Below, in pieces: positions 34,860 through 41,721 of a stretch of 64,000 nt of DNA (its first letter is position 1; each line of letters opens with the position of its first letter). The stretch is from Dyadobacter sp. CY261 (lineage in GTDB: Bacteria > Bacteroidota > Bacteroidia > Cytophagales > Spirosomataceae): contig NZ_JAKCPW010000003.1 in assembly GCF_021440085.1 (NCBI RefSeq), positions 1 through 64,000 on the forward strand. The letters run 5' to 3'. The position numbers and the translations under genes are program-made. Below the pieces are notes generated by a model. It was not told the origin of the DNA. It worked only from the letters and a program-made list of their open reading frames with translations, and ran no database searches.

Positions 34860-34888
34860 AACCGGCTGCCTGCTCCGGGCAGCCGGTT
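34860..34888 (+). terminator. Hairpin between exported-protein gene and LytTR gene
   Basis: AACCGGCTGCC (34860-34870) pairs exactly with GGCAGCCGGTT (34878-34888) around a 7-base loop. It starts 8 bases after the stop codon and ends 25 bases before the LytTR ATG. No T-run follows, so it is a weak candidate for termination and may instead stabilise the upstream mRNA. Confidence 0.4.
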
Positions 34889-34913
34889 GAAAACCCGTAA
34901 ACCAACTACAACC

Positions 34914-35237
34914 ATGGAACCTTCTTCTCCATTGCTGGCCATTACCGCCCGCACGCACTTTCGGTTAATGGAAATCGTCTATTTCGAAAGTAGCAGGAAC
35001 TACACATTCATTATTCTCACCAGTGGCCGGAAAGTATTGCTAACCAAAACGTTAGGCTGCATTGCACAGGACTTGCAGAACAAGTCGTTCATCCGGGTCA
35101 GCCGCTCACATTTGGTAAACCGCCATTACCTGGAAAGTATCGATAACAGCGACGATGCCTACTATGCAAAAATCAAGAATGGGTCCCAGTTGCTCATCAG
35201 CCGCCGCAGGTTGAAAACCGTTTTTGAACAATGCTAG
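34914..35237 (+). CDS. Stand-alone LytTR DNA-binding protein
   Basis: About 107 residues from ATG 34914 (an in-frame TTG lies at 34887). It is almost only a LytTR domain: IVYFESSRNYTFIIL, KTLGCIAQDL, FIRVSRSHLVNRHYLESI and ISRRRLKTVFEQC are typical blocks. There is no receiver domain, so it is not itself a phosphorylation target and must be controlled otherwise, for example by expression level. The next gene, an exported caspase, begins inside or 14 bases after its end. Confidence 0.88.
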   Translation: MEPSSPLLAITARTHFRLMEIVYFESSRNYTFIILTSGRKVLLTKTLGCIAQDLQNKSFIRVSRSHLVNRHYLESIDNSDDAYYAKIKNGSQLLISRRRLKTVFEQC

Positions 35238-35251
35238 GAACAATTCGCCTT

Positions 35252-36925
35252 ATGAAATATGGTCCGTTGCTGGTGCTGCTGATGGCTACCTGCGTGCAAG
35301 CGCAAAACGATGGTATACGATGGAAGGTCCCCAACGAGGAAGAAAATCAGTACACTATATACACACGAAGGCCTTCTTACACCATTGAATTCGAAATTAC
35401 CTGGACCAAACCGCGCACCTCATCCGAGCCCGCGCACATAAAGCTCGTCAGGAACGGGAAGCCTTATGATTCGGGTAGCAAGGAACTGGACGAGGTCGAA
35501 TTGGCGGATATCCCGAAAGCCGCCACCAAATTCTCGAAAACGGTGAGCTTGCTCGAAGGTGAAAATGTATGGGAGGCGGAGGCACATATCGGCCCCGGCA
35601 TCATCCTACGCAGCAAATCGGTCCGCATTATCAGAAAGGTTGGAAAGCCGGACCTGTACCTGTTGTGCGTCGGTGTTCCTTACAATTTGAAATATACCGA
35701 GCAGGATGCAAAGGCACTTGCTGCCGGGTTCAAAACCCAGCAGGGGCATTTGTTCGGAAAAGTGACTGGCAAGGTGCTCATATGCGCCGAAAACACAAGG
35801 CTTTCCAAACTAGGGCAAACGTTTTCAGACCTGAAACGCCAGCAGCTTACCGAGGATGATGTGCTGCTGATATTTATTTCCAGCCATGGGAAGGCGGGTA
35901 AAGTCGATGGATCGAGCGATTTCGGGGTAGTCTCCAATGATGCGGCATTTGGCGTCTCCGATCCCAAATATGTGTTGTTTTTTTACCAAAAAGACATCAT
36001 CGCCAACATCGATAAGCTGCCCTGCAAGCGAATCGTGCTGCTAGATGCCTGCCATAGCGGAGGGGCGAATGGAAACAAAAGCTGGGTCGGGACGCTCGCA
36101 GGAGCGCAAACAGCAATTTCCCAAACACCATCCGGGATTGTCACCATCGCCAGCAGCAATGCCGACGAAGCCTCCTGGGAGCACGAAAAATGGAAGCACG
36201 GTGCGTTTACGTATGCCATCCTGGAAGGTCTTTTGGGAAATGCCGATAAGCCGGATGCGAAAGGGTACAGCGACTCGACCATTATGCTATCCGAGCTGGC
36301 GGATTATGTATCCAAACGGGTACCGACTCTGGTTCAGGATGCCTGGGAACAGCCTCAGCATCCCTACATTATGCAAGCGGCCGGCCAGGACTACCCTATT
36401 TTCAATTATCGGCAAAAAGGCAAAGAGGAAGACTTTCCGGCCGAAGCATGTAAAACGCCACTAACTCCGCTGCACAGTCAAAAACTGGCCATCCTCGGGA
36501 TTTTGCCCGAGAAGTCGATCATGGACTGGTTCGCGGCTGAAAAGACGGCTAATGCCTTGAAAAAAGTCTTCCCAGACTACGATATCGCTCCTGGCGAGGC
36601 ATCGCTGGTCAACAATGGCACTGCTATCGCCATTCTCGACGGCTATCCGCCCTCAGGCAAAAAAACGGATTATGGAACAGGTACCAATTTGCTGTGCATC
36701 GTCTCGCGCCAACCAACAAGCTATACCAAAATCAATGCAAAAACGTGGCAAGCGAAACTCAGCGCAAAATTCACATTCTTTTCACCCCAGACTAACAAGA
36801 TCGTTTATGAGCACACGATGGAGGGTGAAGGCACAGCCGGTACCGAGCAAGGATCAGAAAAATCCGCTTTAAATCATGCTTTTCAGCAGCTTTCCAAAAT
36901 CGATGCGAAACTGCTGCAAAGGTAG
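35252..36925 (+). CDS. Exported caspase-like (C14) peptidase with N-terminal beta domain
   Basis: About 557 residues from ATG 35252, which gives a signal peptide (MKYGPLLVLLMATCVQAQ); ATG 35231 inside the LytTR gene is the alternative. Residues about 20-130 form an Ig-like beta domain. The caspase domain follows with LYLLCVGVPYNL, LIFISSHGKAG (His) and RIVLLDACHSGGANG (Cys), then WKHGAFTYAILEGLLG. The last 150 residues (KLAILGILPEK, ANALKKVFPDYD) are FlgO/CsgG-like, as in the caspase at 5703-7088. It is probably an active periplasmic or surface protease. Confidence 0.85.
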   Translation: MKYGPLLVLLMATCVQAQNDGIRWKVPNEEENQYTIYTRRPSYTIEFEITWTKPRTSSEPAHIKLVRNGKPYDSGSKELDEVELADIPKAATKFSKTVSLLEGENVWEAEAHIGPGIILRSKSVRIIRKVGKPDLYLLCVGVPYNLKYTEQDAKALAAGFKTQQGHLFGKVTGKVLICAENTRLSKLGQTFSDLKRQQLTEDDVLLIFISSHGKAGKVDGSSDFGVVSNDAAFGVSDPKYVLFFYQKDIIANIDKLPCKRIVLLDACHSGGANGNKSWVGTLAGAQTAISQTPSGIVTIASSNADEASWEHEKWKHGAFTYAILEGLLGNADKPDAKGYSDSTIMLSELADYVSKRVPTLVQDAWEQPQHPYIMQAAGQDYPIFNYRQKGKEEDFPAEACKTPLTPLHSQKLAILGILPEKSIMDWFAAEKTANALKKVFPDYDIAPGEASLVNNGTAIAILDGYPPSGKKTDYGTGTNLLCIVSRQPTSYTKINAKTWQAKLSAKFTFFSPQTNKIVYEHTMEGEGTAGTEQGSEKSALNHAFQQLSKIDAKLLQR

Positions 36926-36962
36926 CCCGAACAACTAAATCAATCATCTAAAATACATCAAA

Positions 36963-38015
36963 ATGAAAAATTTGATCAAGACAGTAGCAGCATTGTTCAT
37001 TGCCGTGGCGTTCTGGCAATGCGAAGATTCAGTGACTCCCAAAGAGAGAGAGACCTCCGGTGAATGGAGCGTTGCGGAAGGGACCGGAGGAGGTAACAGG
37101 CAATCACCGAAAAACCGATATTACAATTTTAAGGTATCGGGCAACGGCACAGTGGTTACCATAAACCTTACCGCAACCGTAGACGCCGGATTTTACCTTT
37201 TCGATCACCTGGGCCAGCAGGTGGCATACAGCTACACGGGAAGAGACCAGAAAACAGAGATGGAGCTGAAAGAAGACGATTACACAGTAATGGTGTTTTC
37301 TGAACAACGGGATGCAATCGGCAGTTACACACTCAATGTAGATGGTACATCCACCGACCTGACCCGCATTTCCCACGAGAGACTGAAGATAGATAAGGTG
37401 AGTTTCGGCGCTGATGGCGGGGGTGGGAACCGCAAGACCTTCCGAAATCATTTCTATCAGTTTGAAACAACAGAAGACAACGCTATCGTGGACGTCAGCC
37501 TGGACATTTCAGGCAACGACGGCTTTGTGACGCTTTACAATCAGCTTGGCGAGGTAGCGGCCTACTCCTATACCGGAAGAAGCCAGTTTGTGGTCGAGAA
37601 CCTACCGAAGGGCAAGCACACGATCCTTGTCGGTACCGATCAACGCGATGTGCTTAACAGTCTTTACGAATTGAATGTATTTGGAAAAGTACAGAATCTG
37701 GCGCGCGTTTCGTCCCAGGGGCTGACTTTGAAAGACAAATGGGATGGTGCGATGCAAAATTTTACCCTCAACGTAACGGAAGATAATTCGATCCTCGACG
37801 TAGCCCTGAAATCGCCGGATCACAATGGTTCCTTCACCGTTCATGATCCTGTCGGCAACCAGATCGCATATAGCTACTCCGGCCGCGACCAATTTACGGT
37901 TGACGCGGTAAACAAAGGCACTTACACCATTAAAACCTATCCTGACCAAGGCAGCATGAAGGGAAATTACAGCCTGATTGTGTACGGTCAGTTCAGCGAC
38001 TTCAAACGACAATAG
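36963..38015 (+). CDS. Lipoprotein with three tandem PPC-like beta domains
   Basis: A 350-residue protein. The N-terminus (MKNLIKTVAALFIAVAFWQC) ends in a lipobox-like Cys20. Three repeats of about 100 residues follow, each with a strand pair, a GF-x-LF/LY-x-x-L/V-G turn, the hallmark AYSYTGR or AYSYSGR, and a Y-x-L-x-V-x-G end. This resembles bacterial pre-peptidase C-terminal (PPC) domains. It is the last gene of the operon, after the caspase (37-base gap), and is followed by a strong terminator. It could bind the caspase or a surface glycan; this is inference. Confidence 0.65.
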   Translation: MKNLIKTVAALFIAVAFWQCEDSVTPKERETSGEWSVAEGTGGGNRQSPKNRYYNFKVSGNGTVVTINLTATVDAGFYLFDHLGQQVAYSYTGRDQKTEMELKEDDYTVMVFSEQRDAIGSYTLNVDGTSTDLTRISHERLKIDKVSFGADGGGGNRKTFRNHFYQFETTEDNAIVDVSLDISGNDGFVTLYNQLGEVAAYSYTGRSQFVVENLPKGKHTILVGTDQRDVLNSLYELNVFGKVQNLARVSSQGLTLKDKWDGAMQNFTLNVTEDNSILDVALKSPDHNGSFTVHDPVGNQIAYSYSGRDQFTVDAVNKGTYTIKTYPDQGSMKGNYSLIVYGQFSDFKRQ

Positions 38016-38018
38016 GAA

Positions 38019-38101
38019 TTGCCAGCCGGAGAGCATACCAGCTGGCAAACCAAGGTCATAATGAATAAAGCAGAGGTAACCCTCATCACCTCTGCTTTAT
38101 T
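38019..38101. terminator. Double hairpin; strong bidirectional terminator at 38064-38101
   Basis: AATAAAGCAGAGGT (38064-38077) and ACCTCTGCTTTATT (38088-38101) are perfect 14-base arms around a 10-base loop, with A/T-rich ends on both strands. Just before it is a smaller stem, TTGCCAGC (38019-38026) with GCTGGCAA (38041-38048). The pair lies between the convergent ends of the lipoprotein gene (+) and the acyltransferase gene (-) and can end both transcripts. Confidence 0.8.
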
Positions 38102-38131
38102 ACGTGTAACTATATACGCATCAATCTCAGC

Positions 38132-38749
38132 TCAGAGCAATATGTTGATCTGATAGCCCGGTCCGGAGCGTTCGATTTTGCGAAAAGCTGTGACCGTATC
38201 TTGCGTCGATGCGAAAAAAGACTCGATATGGTCTCCTTTGTAGCGGGCCACAATCTCGGCCTCGACGCCTTCCTTCTGAGCAAATTCATCGAAGGTGAAC
38301 ATTTCCAACCCCATTGAACGAAGCAGTCTGTAAAGCGGAGACTTAACGGTGGAAACCCAGCCCTGAAAGTTACTCATTGTCAGGTAGTCCATCGTTGCAA
38401 GCATAATCGCCTTGGTAACAATACCCGCCTTTGCGTCCTTGCTTTTGGCGAGGCGCCCGATCTCCACAGCACCGGCAAGGGGCAATACCTGCTCGAATTT
38501 CTGAACATTTGCGCCGAAAATGTACTCCGTCGGGAACAGCTTTCCAACAGGTTCCATAATGCTGGCCGTGCCCAGCAACTGATTCTCTTCATTACGAATC
38601 ACTAGCAGGATGGTGTTAAAATCAAGTGGAAAAACCGACTTGAACTCGTCAAAATTGATCCCAAACTCGTCTTTATAGACCGTTTTGAGCAAATAGCGGG
38701 CGTCCCGTTGGTCCTCAACGGAAGTAGCCCGTGAAACTGTAATGTCCAT
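38132..38749 (-). CDS. LuxI/FeeM-like GNAT-fold acyltransferase
   Basis: About 205 residues from ATG 38749; longer starts (ATG 38788, or 38827 overlapping the upstream gene) are in frame. LLVIRNEENQLLGTASIM, then AVEIGRLAKSKDAKAG, match the pattern of autoinducer synthases and N-acyl amino acid synthases (FeeM/NasY), with the conserved E-x-x-R. RLLRSMGLEMF follows in the place of the acyl-chain-binding helix. Such enzymes transfer acyl groups from acyl-ACP to an amine such as an amino acid or SAM. The upstream gene encodes a membrane carboxyl-methyltransferase-like protein, so the product could be methyl-esterified. Fold fairly sure; reaction not. Confidence 0.55.
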   Translation of the reverse strand: MDITVSRATSVEDQRDARYLLKTVYKDEFGINFDEFKSVFPLDFNTILLVIRNEENQLLGTASIMEPVGKLFPTEYIFGANVQKFEQVLPLAGAVEIGRLAKSKDAKAGIVTKAIMLATMDYLTMSNFQGWVSTVKSPLYRLLRSMGLEMFTFDEFAQKEGVEAEIVARYKGDHIESFFASTQDTVTAFRKIERSGPGYQINILL

Positions 38750-38816
38750 GGCTAACAAATAATAAGTGGATGGATGCAGGAAGAACATCGCCGGGCAACG
38801 ACTACCCGACAATAGG

Positions 38817-39518
38817 TCAAAGAACAAATGGAATCAACATATAAGTATCTTTTTGATACTGGCGGTACTCATCGCCAAAACAGGCCACCAATGCTATTTC
38901 CTCATGTAAAATCCGGTACCGGTAAGCAACACCTAACACGACCGCCGACAGCATTACGCCCCACCATGCCGAGAAATAGACGCCAATCCCAAGCCCGATC
39001 AGGTAAGCCCCTGTGTAGCTGCCATGACGGACATATTTGTAAATACCCGTTTTGATCAGCCTATGGTCGTCACGTATGTAGATGGTGTTGGCAAAAAACT
39101 CTCTCAACTCAATAATTGCCTCGACCCTGACGATCAGGCCCACTACCATAATCAGCAAGCCGAAAAAATTTGCAACCCCTCCGGAGAAGACATGAACTTC
39201 GTTGAGATACGCCCATTGGCTGATTTCTGCCGCCTGACTCAACCAAGTGGCCCAAAAAAGGTACTTCATCGACGACTTGTCAGACGGATTCTGCAACTGG
39301 TCGCTACTTGCCGCAGGCTGGGTCAAGAAAATCAGCGAACATACAATGAGCGGTGCGATCATCATTGGAGAAAGCAATAGCTCCCAATGAAAGATCAGTG
39401 GACATACATAGTACATGAGAAGCGCGACCAATGTACCAGGGAATTTTCCCGGCGCTTCGTGAACGGTGCTCTTAAAGAACTCGTAATAAGGATTTGTTAA
39501 GTTGAGGTTCTGTCTCAT
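38817..39518 (-). CDS. Membrane methyltransferase of the ICMT/phospholipid methyltransferase family
   Basis: A 233-residue protein with five or six membrane helices. The C-terminal half has DDHRLIKTGIYKYVRHGSY, then RILHEEIALVACFG and EYRQYQKDTYMLIPF. These are the SAM-binding and active-site blocks shared by isoprenylcysteine carboxyl methyltransferase and phosphatidylethanolamine N-methyltransferase-type enzymes. It is just upstream of the LuxI/FeeM-like acyltransferase, probably in one transcript. Bacterial members methylate varied lipophilic substrates; here an N-acyl amino acid is a tempting candidate, but that is speculation. Confidence 0.78.
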   Translation of the reverse strand: MRQNLNLTNPYYEFFKSTVHEAPGKFPGTLVALLMYYVCPLIFHWELLLSPMMIAPLIVCSLIFLTQPAASSDQLQNPSDKSSMKYLFWATWLSQAAEISQWAYLNEVHVFSGGVANFFGLLIMVVGLIVRVEAIIELREFFANTIYIRDDHRLIKTGIYKYVRHGSYTGAYLIGLGIGVYFSAWWGVMLSAVVLGVAYRYRILHEEIALVACFGDEYRQYQKDTYMLIPFVL

Positions 39519-39727
39519 CGCTAAATAGATGTTTGTTTACATCAGCTTCGCATTTGAGATTATTTGTCACAGCACATTTAGCCATTTTTTTATTTGTGCA
39601 AAAGATTCGCTTCGCCCTGTGGCCGAAAGTGGTTGTATTCTGACCGAAATCTTCAATTTTTTCCCGTGCGTATGGGGATAAGAATCTATTAGCCGAACGC
39701 GAAAACCCTTGACTTTTTTTGGCTACT
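39519..39727. other. Divergent intergenic region, first part
   Basis: These 209 bases separate the methyltransferase gene (-) from the CCCCC/GGGG promoter (+). They are AT-rich and must hold the methyltransferase promoter, but I see no convincing CAAAnnTA (minus-strand -7) in a good place. A weaker imperfect box, TCCC GTGCGTAT GGGG, lies at 39662-39677. No coding frame was found. Confidence 0.4.
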
Positions 39728-39774
39728 CCCCCAAAAATAGGGGTCACTTTTACAGTACGTTCTCTTTTCATTTG
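39728..39774 (+). promoter_or_regulatory. Promoter with CCCCC/GGGG box (copy 3), GTPase-PBP operon
   Basis: CCCCC AAAAATA GGGG (39728-39743) is followed 24 bases after its last G by TTCATTTG (39767-39774), close to TAnnTTTG. Transcription would begin near 39781, just before the small acidic frame at 39796 and the GTPase operon. Spacing matches the other three copies. No matching -7 element is found on the opposite strand, so it appears to act rightward. Confidence 0.55.
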
Positions 39775-39795
39775 TCCAGGCGTCATAAAAAATAG

Positions 39796-40002
39796 CGGCA
39801 ACGTAACTCCCCGTATCACTCAGATGAGCCATCCGAAACAATCCACGAGCAATTTGGTGAGAATGCCGTCGAAATTACCGGCGCACAGGAGTCAGATGAT
39901 TCTTCCCTGGATGAATTCCGGGAAAATACCGGAGATGTCACCGACACTTCCGGAAGTGCTGCTTCGGATTACGATGAGCTAACTTATGACTTAAAACCCT
40001 AG
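39796..40002 (+). CDS. Possible small acidic protein, start codon not found
   Basis: After a stop at 39793 this frame is open for 68 codons up to TAG at 40000-40002, four bases before the next gene. The translation is strongly acidic and protein-like (EPSETIHEQFGENAVEITG, SDYDELTYDLKP). No ATG, GTG or TTG occurs in it. It may use a non-standard start, or its start may be lost through a frameshift from the ATG at 39824, which is in another frame. Its place directly after promoter copy 3 supports a real gene or remnant. Confidence 0.35.
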   Translation, partial: RQRNSPYHSDEPSETIHEQFGENAVEITGAQESDDSSLDEFRENTGDVTDTSGSAASDYDELTYDLKP

Positions 40003-40006
40003 CGGT

Positions 40007-40657
40007 ATGATGGTAAAAAGACGTCGGGAGATCCTCAGATCCAGGGATATCCTGATTACCGGCCCAAATGAGAAGGCTGCCATAGACGTTTATAATTCGT
40101 TGCAGGCGCAGTTAGAACAATTACAGGATTACAGTTTCGATCCGGTGATGTACATGGAGCAACCACCGCAAACCCGGCGTGAGTACCGCACGATCCCCGG
40201 CCGTGGCGTTGCGGCCTGCCTGCATCAGAAGAATGGCGTCAAAGCTTGGCAAGTATCGCTTAACTACATCTGCATCGACCAGTTGACGGCGCTGACAAAT
40301 CTTTTTTCGACGATGGTAGAAACCTCTGAAACTATCGTCCTCTTATGCCTGGATCAGGATTTTCTGAGTGATTCTTTTCATCCCTTTCGCCCTTTAAATG
40401 ACGGGCCGGTATGCTTATATAATTTTGAACTACATCATTTCTGTGATCAAGTGTCTCGCCGGGCCCGGTTAATCCGCATTCTCTGCGGCAGCACTCTAAA
40501 TGCAAAGCCGTTATTAGAAATCACGGCTACCTTCTCCGGTCGGATTATGCCACTTGTTCTGACTGGGCACGAAGAGCGCCTATCCCATAATTTTATTGGC
40601 TCATCAGGCCCTTTTATATTTAGTAAAGGGCTGGTTCTTAAAAACCTCCTGAAATGA
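40007..40657 (+). CDS. Unknown protein, possible degenerate P-loop partner of the GTPase
   Basis: A 216-residue cytoplasmic protein (tandem ATG at 40007 and 40010). The first strand-turn-helix, RDILITGPNEKAAIDVYNSLQ, has the shape of a P-loop but lacks the GKS/T residues. Later blocks (ETIVLLCLDQDFLSD, CDQVSRRARLIRILCG) look like alternating strands and helices. It is first in a four-gene operon joined by 4-base overlaps. A pseudo-GTPase that pairs with the true GTPase encoded next is a reasonable guess from order; no family was recognised. Confidence 0.5.
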   Translation: MMVKRRREILRSRDILITGPNEKAAIDVYNSLQAQLEQLQDYSFDPVMYMEQPPQTRREYRTIPGRGVAACLHQKNGVKAWQVSLNYICIDQLTALTNLFSTMVETSETIVLLCLDQDFLSDSFHPFRPLNDGPVCLYNFELHHFCDQVSRRARLIRILCGSTLNAKPLLEITATFSGRIMPLVLTGHEERLSHNFIGSSGPFIFSKGLVLKNLLK

Positions 40658-41721
40658 AAAAGAAGATTGTCGAGTATTTTAGAAAGATTTTACGCATCCG
40701 ATCTGGAAAGGCGCGCAAAGTTACATTCCTGATCATTGGTACGGTTGGCTGTGGAAAAACTGCCCTGATATATTTTATCTATGAGTATTTATTGAGAGAA
40801 ATCCAGGATGCTCCTAAACCAATGCCATTTGACGAAGACAAAAAAAGTAAAGTTACAAATAACAATATTAAGGAGATAGAATTGCGGAATTTTGTCGCCG
40901 AGATACAAAAAGAAACGGACAAATCTGGCGATTTTCTTGGCACAGAGACCGGCTCTATAAGCTCTATCGTTCATCAAATGAATGGGGTTCTAATCCAGAT
41001 ATATAATATTTCGGGAGAAATTTTTAAAGACGTCGACACGAATAAAGAGTTAGTAGATGCACTATACGATCACTTGGAAAATAGCGTCGTTAGTGATACA
41101 TATTGCTTGCTTTGCAAGTCATTTAAAAATGATGAGGATATCGCGCAGGAAGGGGTTGATTTCTTTTCGCTACATGCCTCATTAAAACGAGGTGCGAAGG
41201 CTAAGCAAATATTTGACAATATCAAGAATGGGATAAATACCTTGCGAATTGTAACGAAATTTGATGGTTATAGTGAATCAGGTAGGATAGTCAGGGAAAC
41301 AAATCCGCAAAGAAATCACTCATTTCATCGTATTGCCAAAATTCTCTTCGCTTTAAACAAACTAAATGTCGTGAAAGAAAGACATGATCAGGAGTTTATA
41401 ATACCTACGACAAGCGACCCGTTTCCAATATCTGTCGGTTACGAAAAAATAGAGCTAAACAAGTATTTCACCTGCACGGGCCTTTATAGTAGAATTAAAC
41501 CGGATGAGGAAATATTTGAAATAGGTCAATTCCAGGGAAAGGAAAGAAATATTCTAAAAGAGCAATATAGAGGCAAGAATTTAACTAACCTAGGGATGTA
41601 CGGAGTTGATGAAATAATAAACTTCTCAATCAAGAACAAAAGCTACTTTAAGAAACTGAGGCCAAAAACTAATTCCGATGCAATTTCATTGTCACATTAT
41701 AAATTTATCCTTGGCTTGTGA
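40654..41721 (+). CDS. TRAFAC-like small GTPase-type protein
   Basis: A 355-residue protein. FLIIGTVGCGKTALIYFIYEYL, near residues 25-46, contains a full Walker A motif (GTVGCGKT). IQIYNISGEIFKD occupies the switch-II/G3 place with NxxG instead of DxxG, and RIVTKFDGYSES gives a G4-like TKxD. This fits GTPases found in Bacteroidota operons with paired regulatory subunits. The gene is AT-rich compared with neighbours (hand counts of 22/60 and 21/60 G+C in two sequence lines). Its ATG overlaps the upstream stop (ATGA). It probably switches the downstream membrane proteins on or off. Confidence 0.65.
   Translation: MKKKIVEYFRKILRIRSGKARKVTFLIIGTVGCGKTALIYFIYEYLLREIQDAPKPMPFDEDKKSKVTNNNIKEIELRNFVAEIQKETDKSGDFLGTETGSISSIVHQMNGVLIQIYNISGEIFKDVDTNKELVDALYDHLENSVVSDTYCLLCKSFKNDEDIAQEGVDFFSLHASLKRGAKAKQIFDNIKNGINTLRIVTKFDGYSESGRIVRETNPQRNHSFHRIAKILFALNKLNVVKERHDQEFIIPTTSDPFPISVGYEKIELNKYFTCTGLYSRIKPDEEIFEIGQFQGKERNILKEQYRGKNLTNLGMYGVDEIINFSIKNKSYFKKLRPKTNSDAISLSHYKFILGL

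Noticed and set aside
39719..39982. An 87-codon frame from TTG across promoter copy 3
   Set aside because: Starts upstream of the predicted transcription start, and the overlapping acidic frame is more protein-like; an internal ATG at 39824 remains a small possibility.
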